A DNA stretch of 49,157 nt, from the NCBI RefSeq assembly GCF_022398325.1, contig NZ_JAKEVD010000034.1:1-49157 (forward strand). The letters are read 5' to 3'. Positions 1-8,595 of the stretch are shown here, piece after piece. The notes under the pieces are model-generated. The model was not told the DNA's origin, searched no databases, and saw only the letters and a program-made list of their open reading frames with translations. This DNA comes from Shewanella sp. Isolate13. GTDB taxonomy: Bacteria; Pseudomonadota; Gammaproteobacteria; Enterobacterales; Shewanellaceae. The translations under genes and the position numbers were made by a program. Within the stretch, counting starts at the first letter, position 1; every line of letters begins with the position of its first letter.

Positions 1-204
1 ATATACTCCTACAAAGGCCAGCTTATGGGCTTTAACCTTGTTTTTACTAAGAAATACCCAAAATAGATTTCCCAAAATCAATATATGAATAACTCACAAC
101 TCTACAAAAACTTTAATTTTAAAAACTAGCAAAATAAAATTAGTATTAAAAATTCAAATTGGTTATTATCAAATTCAACACTTGACTATTAACAGGCACT
201 TAAT

Positions 205-1170
205 ATGAGAGACATTAGCTTCAGCGACCTAGATTTATTAAGTATAAATATTTTCGTCAATCTATATGAGAATAGATCGGCAACATTTGTATCTCATAAG
301 TTAAATGTGCCAGCTCCTAAAATTAGCCGCTGCTTGAAACATGCTAGAGAGATTTTTGGAAATGAATTATTCATTCGTAAGAAGCATGGCTTAGTACCCA
401 ATGAGTTTGCAGGACAAATCTACCCTATAGCAAAAGAAATCCTTGAGTGCTCTAAAAACCTGCAGAAACTAAATGGGGTTCATGGATTAACCCCACAATA
501 TCATTTTGAAATCCTTGCCCCCGACTTGATCTCATACCCTTTCCCTAAAGTGCTACTTAATGCCATTAAGAATGCAGGTAAAGATATAAGCTTCAATATT
601 TCATCGTGGACTAAACACTCTATCAACGACATCATCAGCGGTGAAGCCGATCTCGGTCTTTGTTGTAGCAAAATGCTAGACAACATAAAAGAGCGCGATA
701 ACTCACTCAACGCGATCCCGTTAAAGAAACTCAACAAGCTCTTCTTAGTTTGTAATCATGAGCATCCTATCTTAAAAGAAGAGATCACTTTAGAGTCCAT
801 TGCTCAATACCCATTTATTAACAGTAATATGGGTCATTCAGAGCAAGAGCTGAGTCCTTATCAGGAGTTTTGCTTATCACAGCACATTAAGCTTACTACA
901 GAGATGAACTTAACAGGCTTAACGGGGTTATTTGAATATTTACGCTCTAGCCAAGGTATCGCCCTACTGCCGTACAGCTCAATATTTACAATGATTAACA
1001 ACACTCCCGACCTACATGCCTGCCGCTTATCCGATGTGGAGTCTGAGCGACTATACATGCACGTTAAAGAACCAAATCTTTATCTTGTCTACAGTGATAA
1101 TAATGAAGAGCCAAACCTTCACTGGCTCGCCTCAGAGCTCAGGGGCTTAGTAGAGCTATTTTTACACTAA
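205..1170 (+). CDS. LysR-type transcriptional regulator
   Basis: 321-residue protein with the LysR layout: an N-terminal winged helix-turn-helix (about residues 8-70; SATFVSHKLNVPAPKISRCL is the recognition region, followed by ELFIRKKHGLVPN) and a C-terminal effector-binding domain. It should bind DNA as a tetramer and respond to a small molecule, but neither ligand nor target can be read from the sequence. It converges on a second LysR gene at 1240-2208 of almost equal length and recognisably similar N-terminus, so the two look like diverged paralogues. The gene and its upstream 200 bases are clearly more AT-rich than the men genes that follow, which may indicate different ancestry. No enzyme or transporter gene lies beside it within the window. 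Confidence 0.85.
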   Translation: MRDISFSDLDLLSINIFVNLYENRSATFVSHKLNVPAPKISRCLKHAREIFGNELFIRKKHGLVPNEFAGQIYPIAKEILECSKNLQKLNGVHGLTPQYHFEILAPDLISYPFPKVLLNAIKNAGKDISFNISSWTKHSINDIISGEADLGLCCSKMLDNIKERDNSLNAIPLKKLNKLFLVCNHEHPILKEEITLESIAQYPFINSNMGHSEQELSPYQEFCLSQHIKLTTEMNLTGLTGLFEYLRSSQGIALLPYSSIFTMINNTPDLHACRLSDVESERLYMHVKEPNLYLVYSDNNEEPNLHWLASELRGLVELFLH

Positions 1171-1197
1171 TAGTAGAAATGTAAGCCAAGGAGCTAA

Positions 1198-1228
1198 TAA
1201 AAAAGAGTGCATTGCACTCTCTTTTATT
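1198..1228. terminator. bidirectional terminator between convergent LysR genes
   Basis: Stem AGAGTGC (1204-1210) pairs with GCACTCT (1214-1220) around a 3-base loop. An A-run lies on the left and a T-run on the right, so the hairpin can end transcription from either side. Confidence 0.8.
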
Positions 1229-1239
1229 AGTGGGAATTT

Positions 1240-2208
1240 CTAATCTCGCTTTTGCTGTTCATATAATTCTTGTGCAAGCGCGAGTTTTTTCTGTAATAGT
1301 TTAGATAACGCCTTGGAGAATTCGCTCTCATGAGATTGATGATACTGTAAGTAATACCTGTAGTTTTCACGATCGCGGTTAGGAAAGAGCACCTGGTTAT
1401 AAAAATCGGTCACATCGATATAATCGATATCGTTGCATGTATTGAAGTACAGATAAGAAAAAACCGAGGCGGTCCAACAAACATCATCCGTCTTAGCAAG
1501 ATGATTAAGCGCCATCGCTAGGCTCGCCGTTTTAAAACTCACCTTAATGTCTAAGTTTTGCTTTTTGGCATAGCCTTCAAACCAATGCTCGACCAATCCC
1601 ACTTTTGAGTAATTGATAAATACCATTTTATTACTCAGCAAATTACTTAGCGTCACCTCTTGCTGAAAAATTGGGTGGTTTTTCTTTGCTGCCAAGAAGA
1701 AGTAGCGGACATCGCCAAGCTTTACGTTTTTCACCGACTCCGATAGCCTTGAGTTCACGGTAATCGCGTAGTCAATCTTTCCTTGTGCCAGCAGCTCTTG
1801 GACATTATCACTCCAGGGCTGAATACTCACCGACATTTCCCGCCCTAGACTTTGACAAACTTCGGAGATCGATTCGACCAAGAAGCCGGATAGATGCTCC
1901 TGTGCAGCGATAACTAACCGATTGCTATCCGATGAGGTGCTAGTGATTTCAACCAGCTCCTCATAACCCTGTACAATCGATTTCGCAATAGGGTATAGCC
2001 TGTCAGCCATGACATTTGGCTCAACGCCATATTGACGTCTTACAAACAATTCATCGTGGATCACTTCACGCATATTGCTGAGGGCACGGCTCACCTTAGG
2101 CTGAGTAGTATTGAGCTTTTGGGCAACCACAGAGCCATTTCTAAACTCAACCAACCCAACAAACACCTTAAGTGTGAAGTAATCTAACTTAGCAAGTTCC
2201 TTACGCAT
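1240..2208 (-). CDS. LysR-type transcriptional regulator
   Basis: 322-residue LysR-family regulator. The N-terminal helix-turn-helix (about residues 8-68) contains SVVAQKLNTTQPKVSRALS and then DELFVRRQYGVEPN; the rest is the substrate-binding-like effector domain. It is divergent from menD, with about 210 bases between the two start codons that hold two palindromes suited to a LysR dimer. LysR proteins commonly control themselves and the divergent neighbour, so autoregulation is a reasonable guess and control of menD a weaker one, since menaquinone genes are not usually LysR targets. It converges on the paralogue at 205-1170. Ligand unknown. Confidence 0.85.
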   Translation of the reverse strand: MRKELAKLDYFTLKVFVGLVEFRNGSVVAQKLNTTQPKVSRALSNMREVIHDELFVRRQYGVEPNVMADRLYPIAKSIVQGYEELVEITSTSSDSNRLVIAAQEHLSGFLVESISEVCQSLGREMSVSIQPWSDNVQELLAQGKIDYAITVNSRLSESVKNVKLGDVRYFFLAAKKNHPIFQQEVTLSNLLSNKMVFINYSKVGLVEHWFEGYAKKQNLDIKVSFKTASLAMALNHLAKTDDVCWTASVFSYLYFNTCNDIDYIDVTDFYNQVLFPNRDRENYRYYLQYHQSHESEFSKALSKLLQKKLALAQELYEQQKRD

Positions 2209-2249
2209 TCGTCTATATGCCTACAACATAGCTTAAAAAATCATTATAA

Positions 2250-2269
2250 TTCAGCACTATAACACTGAA
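2250..2269. promoter_or_regulatory. imperfect palindrome, candidate LysR operator
   Basis: TTCAG and CTGAA half-sites are separated by 10 bases with TATA at the centre. It lies about 40 bases upstream of the minus-strand LysR start at 2208. The spacing resembles LysR boxes, but binding is inferred only. Confidence 0.4.
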
Positions 2270-2300
2270 AAATAAACATTTTTGTTACTCCTATCACATC

Positions 2301-2320
2301 TATACCTATTAATAGGTATA
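2301..2320. promoter_or_regulatory. perfect 20-bp palindrome upstream of menD
   Basis: TATACCTATTAATAGGTATA is its own reverse complement over all 20 bases. It sits between the divergent LysR gene and menD, about 100 bases from each start. It contains a T-N11-A arrangement typical of LysR sites but could serve any dimeric regulator. Confidence 0.5.
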
Positions 2321-2420
2321 TACGATTAAAGCCCCACGTCTCTCTATAAAGGTCTCGCCACAGAAAACCCAAGAGGGATCATACTCCTTTGACCCAAAGC
2401 GAGTTAAACTAAGGCTATCA

Positions 2421-4148
2421 ATGATATGGTACTCATCTATGCAAACTGAACACACTGCTGAACTAAACCTGCTTTGGGGAACTTTAATTTTAGAAGAGTT
2501 AGCCCGTTTAGGCGTTAAACATGTCTGTATGGCGCCAGGCTCTCGTTCGACCCCGTTAACACTTGCCGCAGCAAGGCAAACCAAGCTGAGCCAGCATCTG
2601 CACTTTGATGAGCGTGGACTCGGTTTTATGGCATTAGGTTTAGCCAAAGCCAGCCGAGCACCAGTTGCGATCATTACCACTTCAGGCACCGCTGTTGCCA
2701 ACCTTTATCCTGCTATCATTGAGGCCTGGCTTACCCATGTGCCGTTAATCGTGCTATCAGGCGATCGACCACCAGAACTCATCGACTGCGGCGCCAATCA
2801 GGCCATCATTCAACCGGCTATCTTTGCTCAGTATGCCAAACAGCTTAACCTGCCGACGCCAGACTTGAGCATCGCCCCTCAGGCGCTGCTCAGCCTGTTA
2901 GATGAAGCAGTGTGTAACCAGTCGCAACCCGTTCATATCAACTGTATGTACCGCGAGCCTCTGTATCCCAATGAGCCTAAGGTTGATTTTGATCGCTACC
3001 TGGCACCGGTTAAACAGTGGCAACAGCAAACGACGCCCTATAACCAATTTGCCGCGCTAGGCGCGAGTCAGATGCCGACCTCAGATGCGCTTGCTCGATT
3101 CGTTCATGGCAAAGGCGTTATCGTAGCAGCCACCCTCGCGCCGGAGCAAAATCCAGAGCAGCTTATCGCCCTGGCTCAGAAGCTTGGTTGGCCAATCGTT
3201 ACCGATGCGCAGTCGCAGCTTAGACAACATACAGGTGCCATCGGCAACATAGATCAGCTACTGCATCAGCCAAAATCGAAGGCGCTGTTAGCCCAAGCCG
3301 AGCGAGTCATCGTCTTTGGCGGTCGTATTCTCTCTAAGCGCCTTATCAGTTATCTCGCAGAGCAAAATTGGAAAGATTACTGGCAGGTACTGCCGCAGCA
3401 GCAAAGGCTAGATCCGAGCCACAAGCCTAAACAGCTGTGGATTGCGACAGCAGAGCAGTTTGCATCACTGAGCTGGCCGCGGTCTTCTCAAGCAAATTGG
3501 GCGCTCAATCTTGTGCAGTTCAATGATGAACTAGAGACCCTCTACCAGCAGCAGATAGATCATGCTGAGTTTGGTGAGGCGCAGACTATTCGCGCTATCG
3601 CGAACAGACAAACCGAGAAACAGCAGCTATTTATCGGCAACAGCCTACCTGTACGCCTATATGATATGTTTGCGCCTATCACTACCTCTAGCGCCCATGT
3701 ATTTACTAATCGCGGCGCATCGGGCATCGATGGTTTATTAGCAACGGCCTGCGGCGTAGCGATTGCAGAAGCAAAGCCAACAACTCTGATTATTGGCGAT
3801 ATCTCAGCGCTGCATGATCTAAACTCACTCGCCATTGCCCGCAGTGTTACCAGCCCGCTAGTGATCGTGATTCTCAACAATGATGGCGGCAATATCTTTA
3901 ACTTACTGCCTGTGCCTAATGAGCAACTCAGAACCGACTATTACCGCTTGTCCCATGGCCTAGAGTTTGGCTTCGGTGCCGCCATGTTTGGCCTAGCCTA
4001 CAATCAGGTTGATTCATTAACCGACTTTATCGAGTCCTATGAGTACGCCATGACCTACTCAGGCCCCTCAGTGATTGAGGTAAGCGTCTCGCAAAATCAG
4101 GCCAGCGATCAGATAGCTCAGATAGCAAGCTGGATAAAGCAGAGCTGA
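2421..4148 (+). CDS. menD: SEPHCHC synthase MenD
   Basis: Thiamine-diphosphate enzyme that joins isochorismate to the succinyl-semialdehyde unit derived from 2-oxoglutarate, the first committed step of menaquinone synthesis. Seen: the N-terminal pyrimidine-binding domain with the cofactor-activating glutamate in HFDERGLGFMALGLAKAS, a central domain, and a C-terminal diphosphate-binding stretch GDISALHDLNS...NNDGGNIF. The length (575 aa) is normal for the family. Start choice: the ATG at 2421 has AAGG six bases upstream; an in-frame ATG at 2439 begins closer to where family members usually start (MQTEHTAELN) but lacks a clear ribosome site. It leads menD-menH-menC-menE and overlaps menH by one base (TGATG), suggesting translational coupling. 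Confidence 0.95.
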   Translation: MIWYSSMQTEHTAELNLLWGTLILEELARLGVKHVCMAPGSRSTPLTLAAARQTKLSQHLHFDERGLGFMALGLAKASRAPVAIITTSGTAVANLYPAIIEAWLTHVPLIVLSGDRPPELIDCGANQAIIQPAIFAQYAKQLNLPTPDLSIAPQALLSLLDEAVCNQSQPVHINCMYREPLYPNEPKVDFDRYLAPVKQWQQQTTPYNQFAALGASQMPTSDALARFVHGKGVIVAATLAPEQNPEQLIALAQKLGWPIVTDAQSQLRQHTGAIGNIDQLLHQPKSKALLAQAERVIVFGGRILSKRLISYLAEQNWKDYWQVLPQQQRLDPSHKPKQLWIATAEQFASLSWPRSSQANWALNLVQFNDELETLYQQQIDHAEFGEAQTIRAIANRQTEKQQLFIGNSLPVRLYDMFAPITTSSAHVFTNRGASGIDGLLATACGVAIAEAKPTTLIIGDISALHDLNSLAIARSVTSPLVIVILNNDGGNIFNLLPVPNEQLRTDYYRLSHGLEFGFGAAMFGLAYNQVDSLTDFIESYEYAMTYSGPSVIEVSVSQNQASDQIAQIASWIKQS

Positions 4149-4936
4149 TGTTAAGCTACCGCACAGCCGGAAAAATCGGCGCGCCATGTGTAGTCTTTCT
4201 GCATGGATTTTTAGGCAGCAAAGAGGATTGGAATGAGATCGTCGAGCAGCTAGGCGATGATTTCTTCTGCGTCAGCCTCGACCTTCCCGGCCATGGCGCT
4301 AGCAAGAGTGCCATGCTAGCGACACCAGGATTTAACCAATGTGCCGAGCTTATTCACACCACGCTAAAACAGCTTAATATCAGCCAGTATCATCTCGTAG
4401 GTTACTCACTCGGTGGCCGCATCGCACTGCATTTGGCGCGATGCTATCCACAGGCACTGCAGAGCCTCTGCTTAGAGTCTTGTCATCCGGGACTTCAAGA
4501 GCAGACTGCTAGAGCCGAGCGTAAAGCTAACGATATGGCATGGACGCAGAAGTTACAGACTCTGCCTATCAGGGAGTTTCTAGCCCTTTGGTATCGACAG
4601 GCCGTATTTAGCGACTTAACCGAAGCGGAGCGGGTTCAGCTTATCAACAAGCGCGCGAGTAACAGCCCTTTGCAGCTACTCAACTGCTACCAAGCAACCT
4701 CCTTGGCCGAGCAAGATGATCTCTGGGATACTCCAAGTCTGCTATCGGTTAGCAGTCACTTTATTGCTGGTTACCAAGACCATAAATTTATGGCGCTAGC
4801 CAAGCGCTGGCAAGAGCAACAGCCGCTATCACTACACTGCATCGAGGCCAGTGGCCATAACGTGCACCTTGCGGCTCCTCGAGCTTTCGCGAAGCAACTC
4901 AATACCATTTTTACAGTTACTCCTTCTAACTCCTAA
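4148..4936 (+). CDS. menH: SHCHC synthase MenH (alpha/beta hydrolase)
   Basis: Alpha/beta-hydrolase that eliminates pyruvate from the MenD product to give SHCHC. Seen: the oxyanion-hole region VFLHGFLGSKEDW, the nucleophile elbow GYSLGGR, an aspartate in GYQDHKF and the C-terminal histidine in GHNVH, together a full Ser-Asp-His triad. The 262-aa length fits the family. Its ATG overlaps the menD stop and it is followed after 18 bases by menC. Position in the men operon makes the assignment secure over a generic hydrolase. Confidence 0.93.
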   Translation: MLSYRTAGKIGAPCVVFLHGFLGSKEDWNEIVEQLGDDFFCVSLDLPGHGASKSAMLATPGFNQCAELIHTTLKQLNISQYHLVGYSLGGRIALHLARCYPQALQSLCLESCHPGLQEQTARAERKANDMAWTQKLQTLPIREFLALWYRQAVFSDLTEAERVQLINKRASNSPLQLLNCYQATSLAEQDDLWDTPSLLSVSSHFIAGYQDHKFMALAKRWQEQQPLSLHCIEASGHNVHLAAPRAFAKQLNTIFTVTPSNS

Positions 4937-4954
4937 GCAGACAGTGAGCCCTAC

Positions 4955-6016
4955 ATGACCGCGACTCTACAGCAAGCAACGCCATTAACCTTAACTCAGT
5001 TAAGTCTGTATCAGTTTGCCATCGACTTAGACAAGCCACTGCCCGTAGGCAAACAGCGTATCGAGCAGCGATGCGGACTCGTGTTGGTTGCACAGGTCGG
5101 ATCGCAACAGGAGTGGGTAGAGATCTCGCCGCTTTCTGGCGCCGATAACCAAGGCGCATCAATTATAGGTTTCAGCCAAGAGACGCTTGATGAAGTAAGC
5201 CAGCAGTTACTCGCAATACTGCCAGAGCTACAGCAACAACCTATTGAGCGTTTATTAGATCTTGCCGAACGAAGCCAACTCCCGTCGCTGGCTTACGGCC
5301 TGAGTCTTATGCATGCCAAGCTAGTAGGCAAACTTGACGGACACAGTTTAAGCGCGCGCACAGTGCCGCTTATCTATCGTCAAGCGAACGAACCTATGAG
5401 CCTTGTGGCAAAAAGGGTCAGCGCGCTGCCTGAGACAAGCCTGTCAGTCAAAGTGAAAGTGGCTCAAGAGCCATTAGAAGATGAGTTGCAACTTATCCAC
5501 CAGATCTTGGCGATCCGCCCTAAGCTCAAGCTACGCCTAGACGCTAACCGTGGCTTTAGCCTAGAGCAGGCCATTGAATTTGCAGCCTGCCTGCCACTCG
5601 AAAGTATCGAGTACATTGAGGAGCCTTGCCAAAATCCACAAGACAACAGCGCATTCTATCAAGCGATTGAGATGCCTTGGGCGCTGGATGAATCACTTAA
5701 CCAGCCAGATTATCAATTTGAAATGCAGCCAGGACTTACCGCACTGATTATCAAGCCGACTCTACTGGGTAACCTAGAAAAGCTACAAGGCCTGATTGAG
5801 ACTGCAGGGGAACATGGCGTCCGCGCAATTTTGAGCTCAAGTTTGGAGGCAAGCCTAGGTATTGAGGCCATCAGCCGACTGGCACAGATCTTAACGCCCG
5901 ATGAGATCCCAGGCATAGATACCCTCGGCGCCTTTAGCCAAGATCTGCTAGTAAGTTCAGGCAAAGAGCACAGCCTCAAGCTGGAAGACTTGACACTATT
6001 ACTGGCGCTGAAATAA
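4955..6016 (+). CDS. menC: o-succinylbenzoate synthase MenC
   Basis: Enolase-superfamily enzyme that dehydrates SHCHC to o-succinylbenzoate. Seen in order: the catalytic lysine motif SVKVKVA, metal ligands in DANRG, EEPCQNP and DESLNQ, and the second catalytic lysine in IKPTLLG, all in the expected spacing of a C-terminal TIM barrel. At 353 aa it is slightly longer than the E. coli protein (about 320 aa). It lies between menH and menE in the same direction; an 81-base gap separates it from menE, so menE may have its own translation signals but is probably co-transcribed. Confidence 0.93.
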   Translation: MTATLQQATPLTLTQLSLYQFAIDLDKPLPVGKQRIEQRCGLVLVAQVGSQQEWVEISPLSGADNQGASIIGFSQETLDEVSQQLLAILPELQQQPIERLLDLAERSQLPSLAYGLSLMHAKLVGKLDGHSLSARTVPLIYRQANEPMSLVAKRVSALPETSLSVKVKVAQEPLEDELQLIHQILAIRPKLKLRLDANRGFSLEQAIEFAACLPLESIEYIEEPCQNPQDNSAFYQAIEMPWALDESLNQPDYQFEMQPGLTALIIKPTLLGNLEKLQGLIETAGEHGVRAILSSSLEASLGIEAISRLAQILTPDEIPGIDTLGAFSQDLLVSSGKEHSLKLEDLTLLLALK

Positions 6017-6097
6017 CAAGTTAACTCTGAAGATAAAAATAAAAGACCACAATATAAGACAACAAGCCAAATAACCGATAATTGAACGGATAACTGC

Positions 6098-7582
6098 ATG
6101 CAAGCTGATACAGTCTCACCCATCCATCACATCGCCAAATACCAAGGTGATAACCCTGCCTACAAGTATGAGGGTAAAACGGTGAGTTATCAGCAACTAA
6201 GCCAACAAGTTATGGCTGTCGCTCAGCAGTTATCAGCGCAAAGGCTGCAAAGAGGTGATCGTCTCGCCTGCATTAGTCATAACTGCCCACAACTTGCTGC
6301 ACTCTACTGGGCTTGTGTCGATAGCGGCATCCTGTTTTGCCCTATCTCACCACGCTTTGCGCCCCAGCAGATCATCGAATTAATGCAGACTCATAGCTAC
6401 CACAGCTATTGGCTCGGAGCTGACACCTCGGCGAACTCGACACTGACCCAAGCCTTAAATCATCAAAAGCAGTTTGAGTCGGTCACTCTAGATTTTATCC
6501 GCCAAATCCAGCAGCCAGCGCCAGCCCTTGAACCTCATGAAGCTGTTAACGCGATTCTCACCTCCGGCAGCAGTGGCACACCCAAAGCCGCCGCCCATAG
6601 CTTAGCGAACCATATCGCCAGCGCTGCAGGTTCGAGTAAGCTGATCACCTTAACCGCAGGAGACAGCTGGTTACTATCGCTGCCCCTGTTCCATATTGGC
6701 GGACTCGCCATCTTAAACCGCTGCGCCCTCGCCGGCGCCTGTGTGGTATTCGAAGACAAAAGTCTCTCATTAGCCGAGCAGTTAACCCGAGATAAAGTCA
6801 GCCACCTGTCTCTGGTGAGCGCTCAACTACAGCAGCTGCTTAATGCAGGTGGTGATGGCAGTGATGGCAGCGATGGCGAGAGTAATACAGAAAGCGACTG
6901 CTTAAGCCAAGTCAAAGCCATGTTACTGGGCGGCGGCGCGATCTCAGCCGACCTATTAGCAGAATTAGCCAAGCGTAACATTAAGGCCTACACCAGCTAC
7001 GGCATGACAGAGATGGGATCGCAGATCACCACTGGAAGCGCCCGCACCGACGGTTCCAGCGGCACGCTGTTATCGGGACGAGAGTTGAAGATTATTGACG
7101 GAGAGATCTGGGTAAAAGGCGAGTGCCTATTTCTCGGCTATTTAACCGAGGATGGTTTTAATCTGCCACTGGATAAAGACGGCTGGTTCTACACCAAGGA
7201 CTTGGGCCACTTTGATGAAAACGGCAATCTCTGCATCGACGGTCGAGCTGACAACATGTTCATCAGCGGCGGCGAAAACATCCAACCGGAGGAGATCGAA
7301 ACCGCTTTAAAGCTACATCCGTTAATCAGCGATGCCATCGTTTTCCCCGTGGCAGACGCTAAGTTTGGCAACTTACCAGCAGCCATACTTAAGCTTAATG
7401 AGAGTAAGCTTGATAACTCTTACAGCCGTATGCCTGACGAAGCAGAGTTAACTGAGTTTCTCGCAGATAAAATTGCCCGCTTTAAGCGACCAAGGCAATA
7501 TTATCCTTGGGCAGAGGTTAGCAGCGCAGGGATTAAGGTTATCCGTAAACAGGTGATTGAAGCTGTTAAGCTCGCGAAATAA
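6098..7582 (+). CDS. menE: o-succinylbenzoate-CoA ligase MenE
   Basis: Acyl-adenylate-forming enzyme that activates o-succinylbenzoate with ATP and CoA. Seen: the ATP-binding loop LTSGSSGTPK (around residue 155), the adenylation motif SYGMTEMGSQ, the hinge region YTKDLGHFDENG, and a C-terminal KVIRKQ carrying the expected catalytic lysine region. A short low-complexity insert of Gly-Asp-Ser repeats near residue 250, encoded by GGTGATGGCAGT-like repeats at 6850-6880, is probably a surface loop. It closes the men cluster; menB, menA and the early isochorismate synthase are not in the window. Confidence 0.93.
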   Translation: MQADTVSPIHHIAKYQGDNPAYKYEGKTVSYQQLSQQVMAVAQQLSAQRLQRGDRLACISHNCPQLAALYWACVDSGILFCPISPRFAPQQIIELMQTHSYHSYWLGADTSANSTLTQALNHQKQFESVTLDFIRQIQQPAPALEPHEAVNAILTSGSSGTPKAAAHSLANHIASAAGSSKLITLTAGDSWLLSLPLFHIGGLAILNRCALAGACVVFEDKSLSLAEQLTRDKVSHLSLVSAQLQQLLNAGGDGSDGSDGESNTESDCLSQVKAMLLGGGAISADLLAELAKRNIKAYTSYGMTEMGSQITTGSARTDGSSGTLLSGRELKIIDGEIWVKGECLFLGYLTEDGFNLPLDKDGWFYTKDLGHFDENGNLCIDGRADNMFISGGENIQPEEIETALKLHPLISDAIVFPVADAKFGNLPAAILKLNESKLDNSYSRMPDEAELTEFLADKIARFKRPRQYYPWAEVSSAGIKVIRKQVIEAVKLAK

Positions 7583-7604
7583 TGAGTTGAATTTCAGTCA
7601 ACTT

Positions 7605-7649
7605 TGACACTTCAATCAAGCTTCGCTTGATAAACATCGTAAAGTGTCA
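7605..7649. repeat. nested hairpin downstream of menE
   Basis: Outer arms TGACACTT (7605-7612) and AAGTGTCA (7642-7649) enclose an inner stem ATCAAGC/GCTTGAT with loop TTC. No T-run follows, so it is more likely a repeat or mRNA-end structure than an intrinsic terminator. A second hairpin with a related core, TCAAGC/GCTTGA, occurs near 8375-8390. Confidence 0.5.
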
Positions 7650-8165
7650 TTCCTCTGCAGAGAGGAAACCTCCAGCACTATGGTTCCAAGGCCTGCGGCC
7701 GAAGTACTCTGTGATGCTTGTTAGACACAGCCTAACTGCAACAAACACAGCAGCTTAACTGTTTTTATTTCAGTATCTAATGTCGTCATTAGTCACGGCC
7801 TCCATCAGATGCAGCTAATTGCCTGCAGCAGGCGTATGTGCAGCGGCTAAGGGTTTCATTTGCGTGAAACTAACGCTGGCTTTAAATCTAATGCTTTGAA
7901 TCTTTAATCTCATCGTCATTTGATGCTAGAAACCAACTTCCAGCAATAGTGGTTCCAATGGCCTGCAGCCGGCGCATGTGCAGACACTTCTGAGGCACGC
8001 TTTACGCCGTCCTTGACCGCTCAACGAAAACATCCATGTTTCCGACGGCCTCAGCTGTATCTACACTGAGTTAGAAAGGCACAATCACTAGGTTTCAGTG
8101 TTCATAACAGAAAAGCACAAGCCTACCAATCGCTAATCAACTCCCAGAAAACACCACTTCCCCAT

Positions 8166-8342
8166 CGAAGTTGCCGAAGTACGTTGGAATAAATCACGTG
8201 ATGCCGACATGGACGTCGGCATAGCTTTCGCGGGGCAGGATGCCCCATCGGAAGCGTTAGTGATTTATCCATAAGTATGAGGATCAACAACTTCGTCGGG
8301 GGCGCTGAGGGTTCGCTAAGGGGGACAAGCGCTTTCCCCCTT
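8166..8342. repeat. multi-branched inverted-repeat element
   Basis: Outer arms CGAAGTTG (8166-8173) and CAACTTCG (8288-8295) enclose a second pair ATAAATCAC (8189-8197) and GTGATTTAT (8260-8268), which in turn enclose two perfect hairpins: ATGCCGAC/GTCGGCAT (8201-8222) and GGGGCA/TGCCCC (8232-8246). A further hairpin AAGGGGG/CCCCCTT follows at 8318-8342. The result is a closing stem with two internal arms, consistent with a miniature mobile element or a structured RNA. Identity unknown. Confidence 0.6.
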
Positions 8343-8529
8343 GGCTCGGGTGTGGGCGAAGCGCCACGACCTTTTATCAAGCGCAGCTTGATAGCTAACA
8401 CTTGTTAGACGCAGTCTAACTTAAAGGTCAGGTGTAGCCTGATGCCACTGACACATGTGTCAGCCCAAATTCCAGACATAAAGCCAAAAGCTATCCATCC
8501 ATGGGCTTTTGGCATAAATGTTCCAGACA

Positions 8530-8560
8530 TAAAAAAACCTGCTTGGGTAAGCAGGTTTCA
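8530..8560 (-). terminator. rpoH intrinsic terminator
   Basis: Perfect stem AAACCTGCTT (8535-8544) with AAGCAGGTTT (8549-8558), loop of four. The A-run at 8531-8537 becomes a T-run when read on the minus strand, just downstream of rpoH. Confidence 0.85.
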
Positions 8561-8595
8561 ATTATTAATAAAGTCGCTAAAGCTGATACGAAGCT

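Larger units (their letters stand above)
7583..8595. other. 1-kb non-coding, repeat-rich intergenic region
   Basis: No convincing gene. The stretch holds many short inverted repeats: a nested hairpin at 7605-7649, pairs of related segments (CTTGTTAGACRCAGYCTAAC near 7718 and again near 8402; variants of GGTTCCAAKGGCCTGCRGCC near 7682 and 7950), a large multi-hairpin element at 8166-8342, and the rpoH terminator at its end. The pattern is that of mobile or REP-like intergenic sequence. Confidence 0.6.

Noticed and set aside
8123..8401. 92-codon open frame on the minus strand
   Set aside because: It lies wholly within the inverted-repeat element, has no ribosome site or family, and its composition follows the hairpins.
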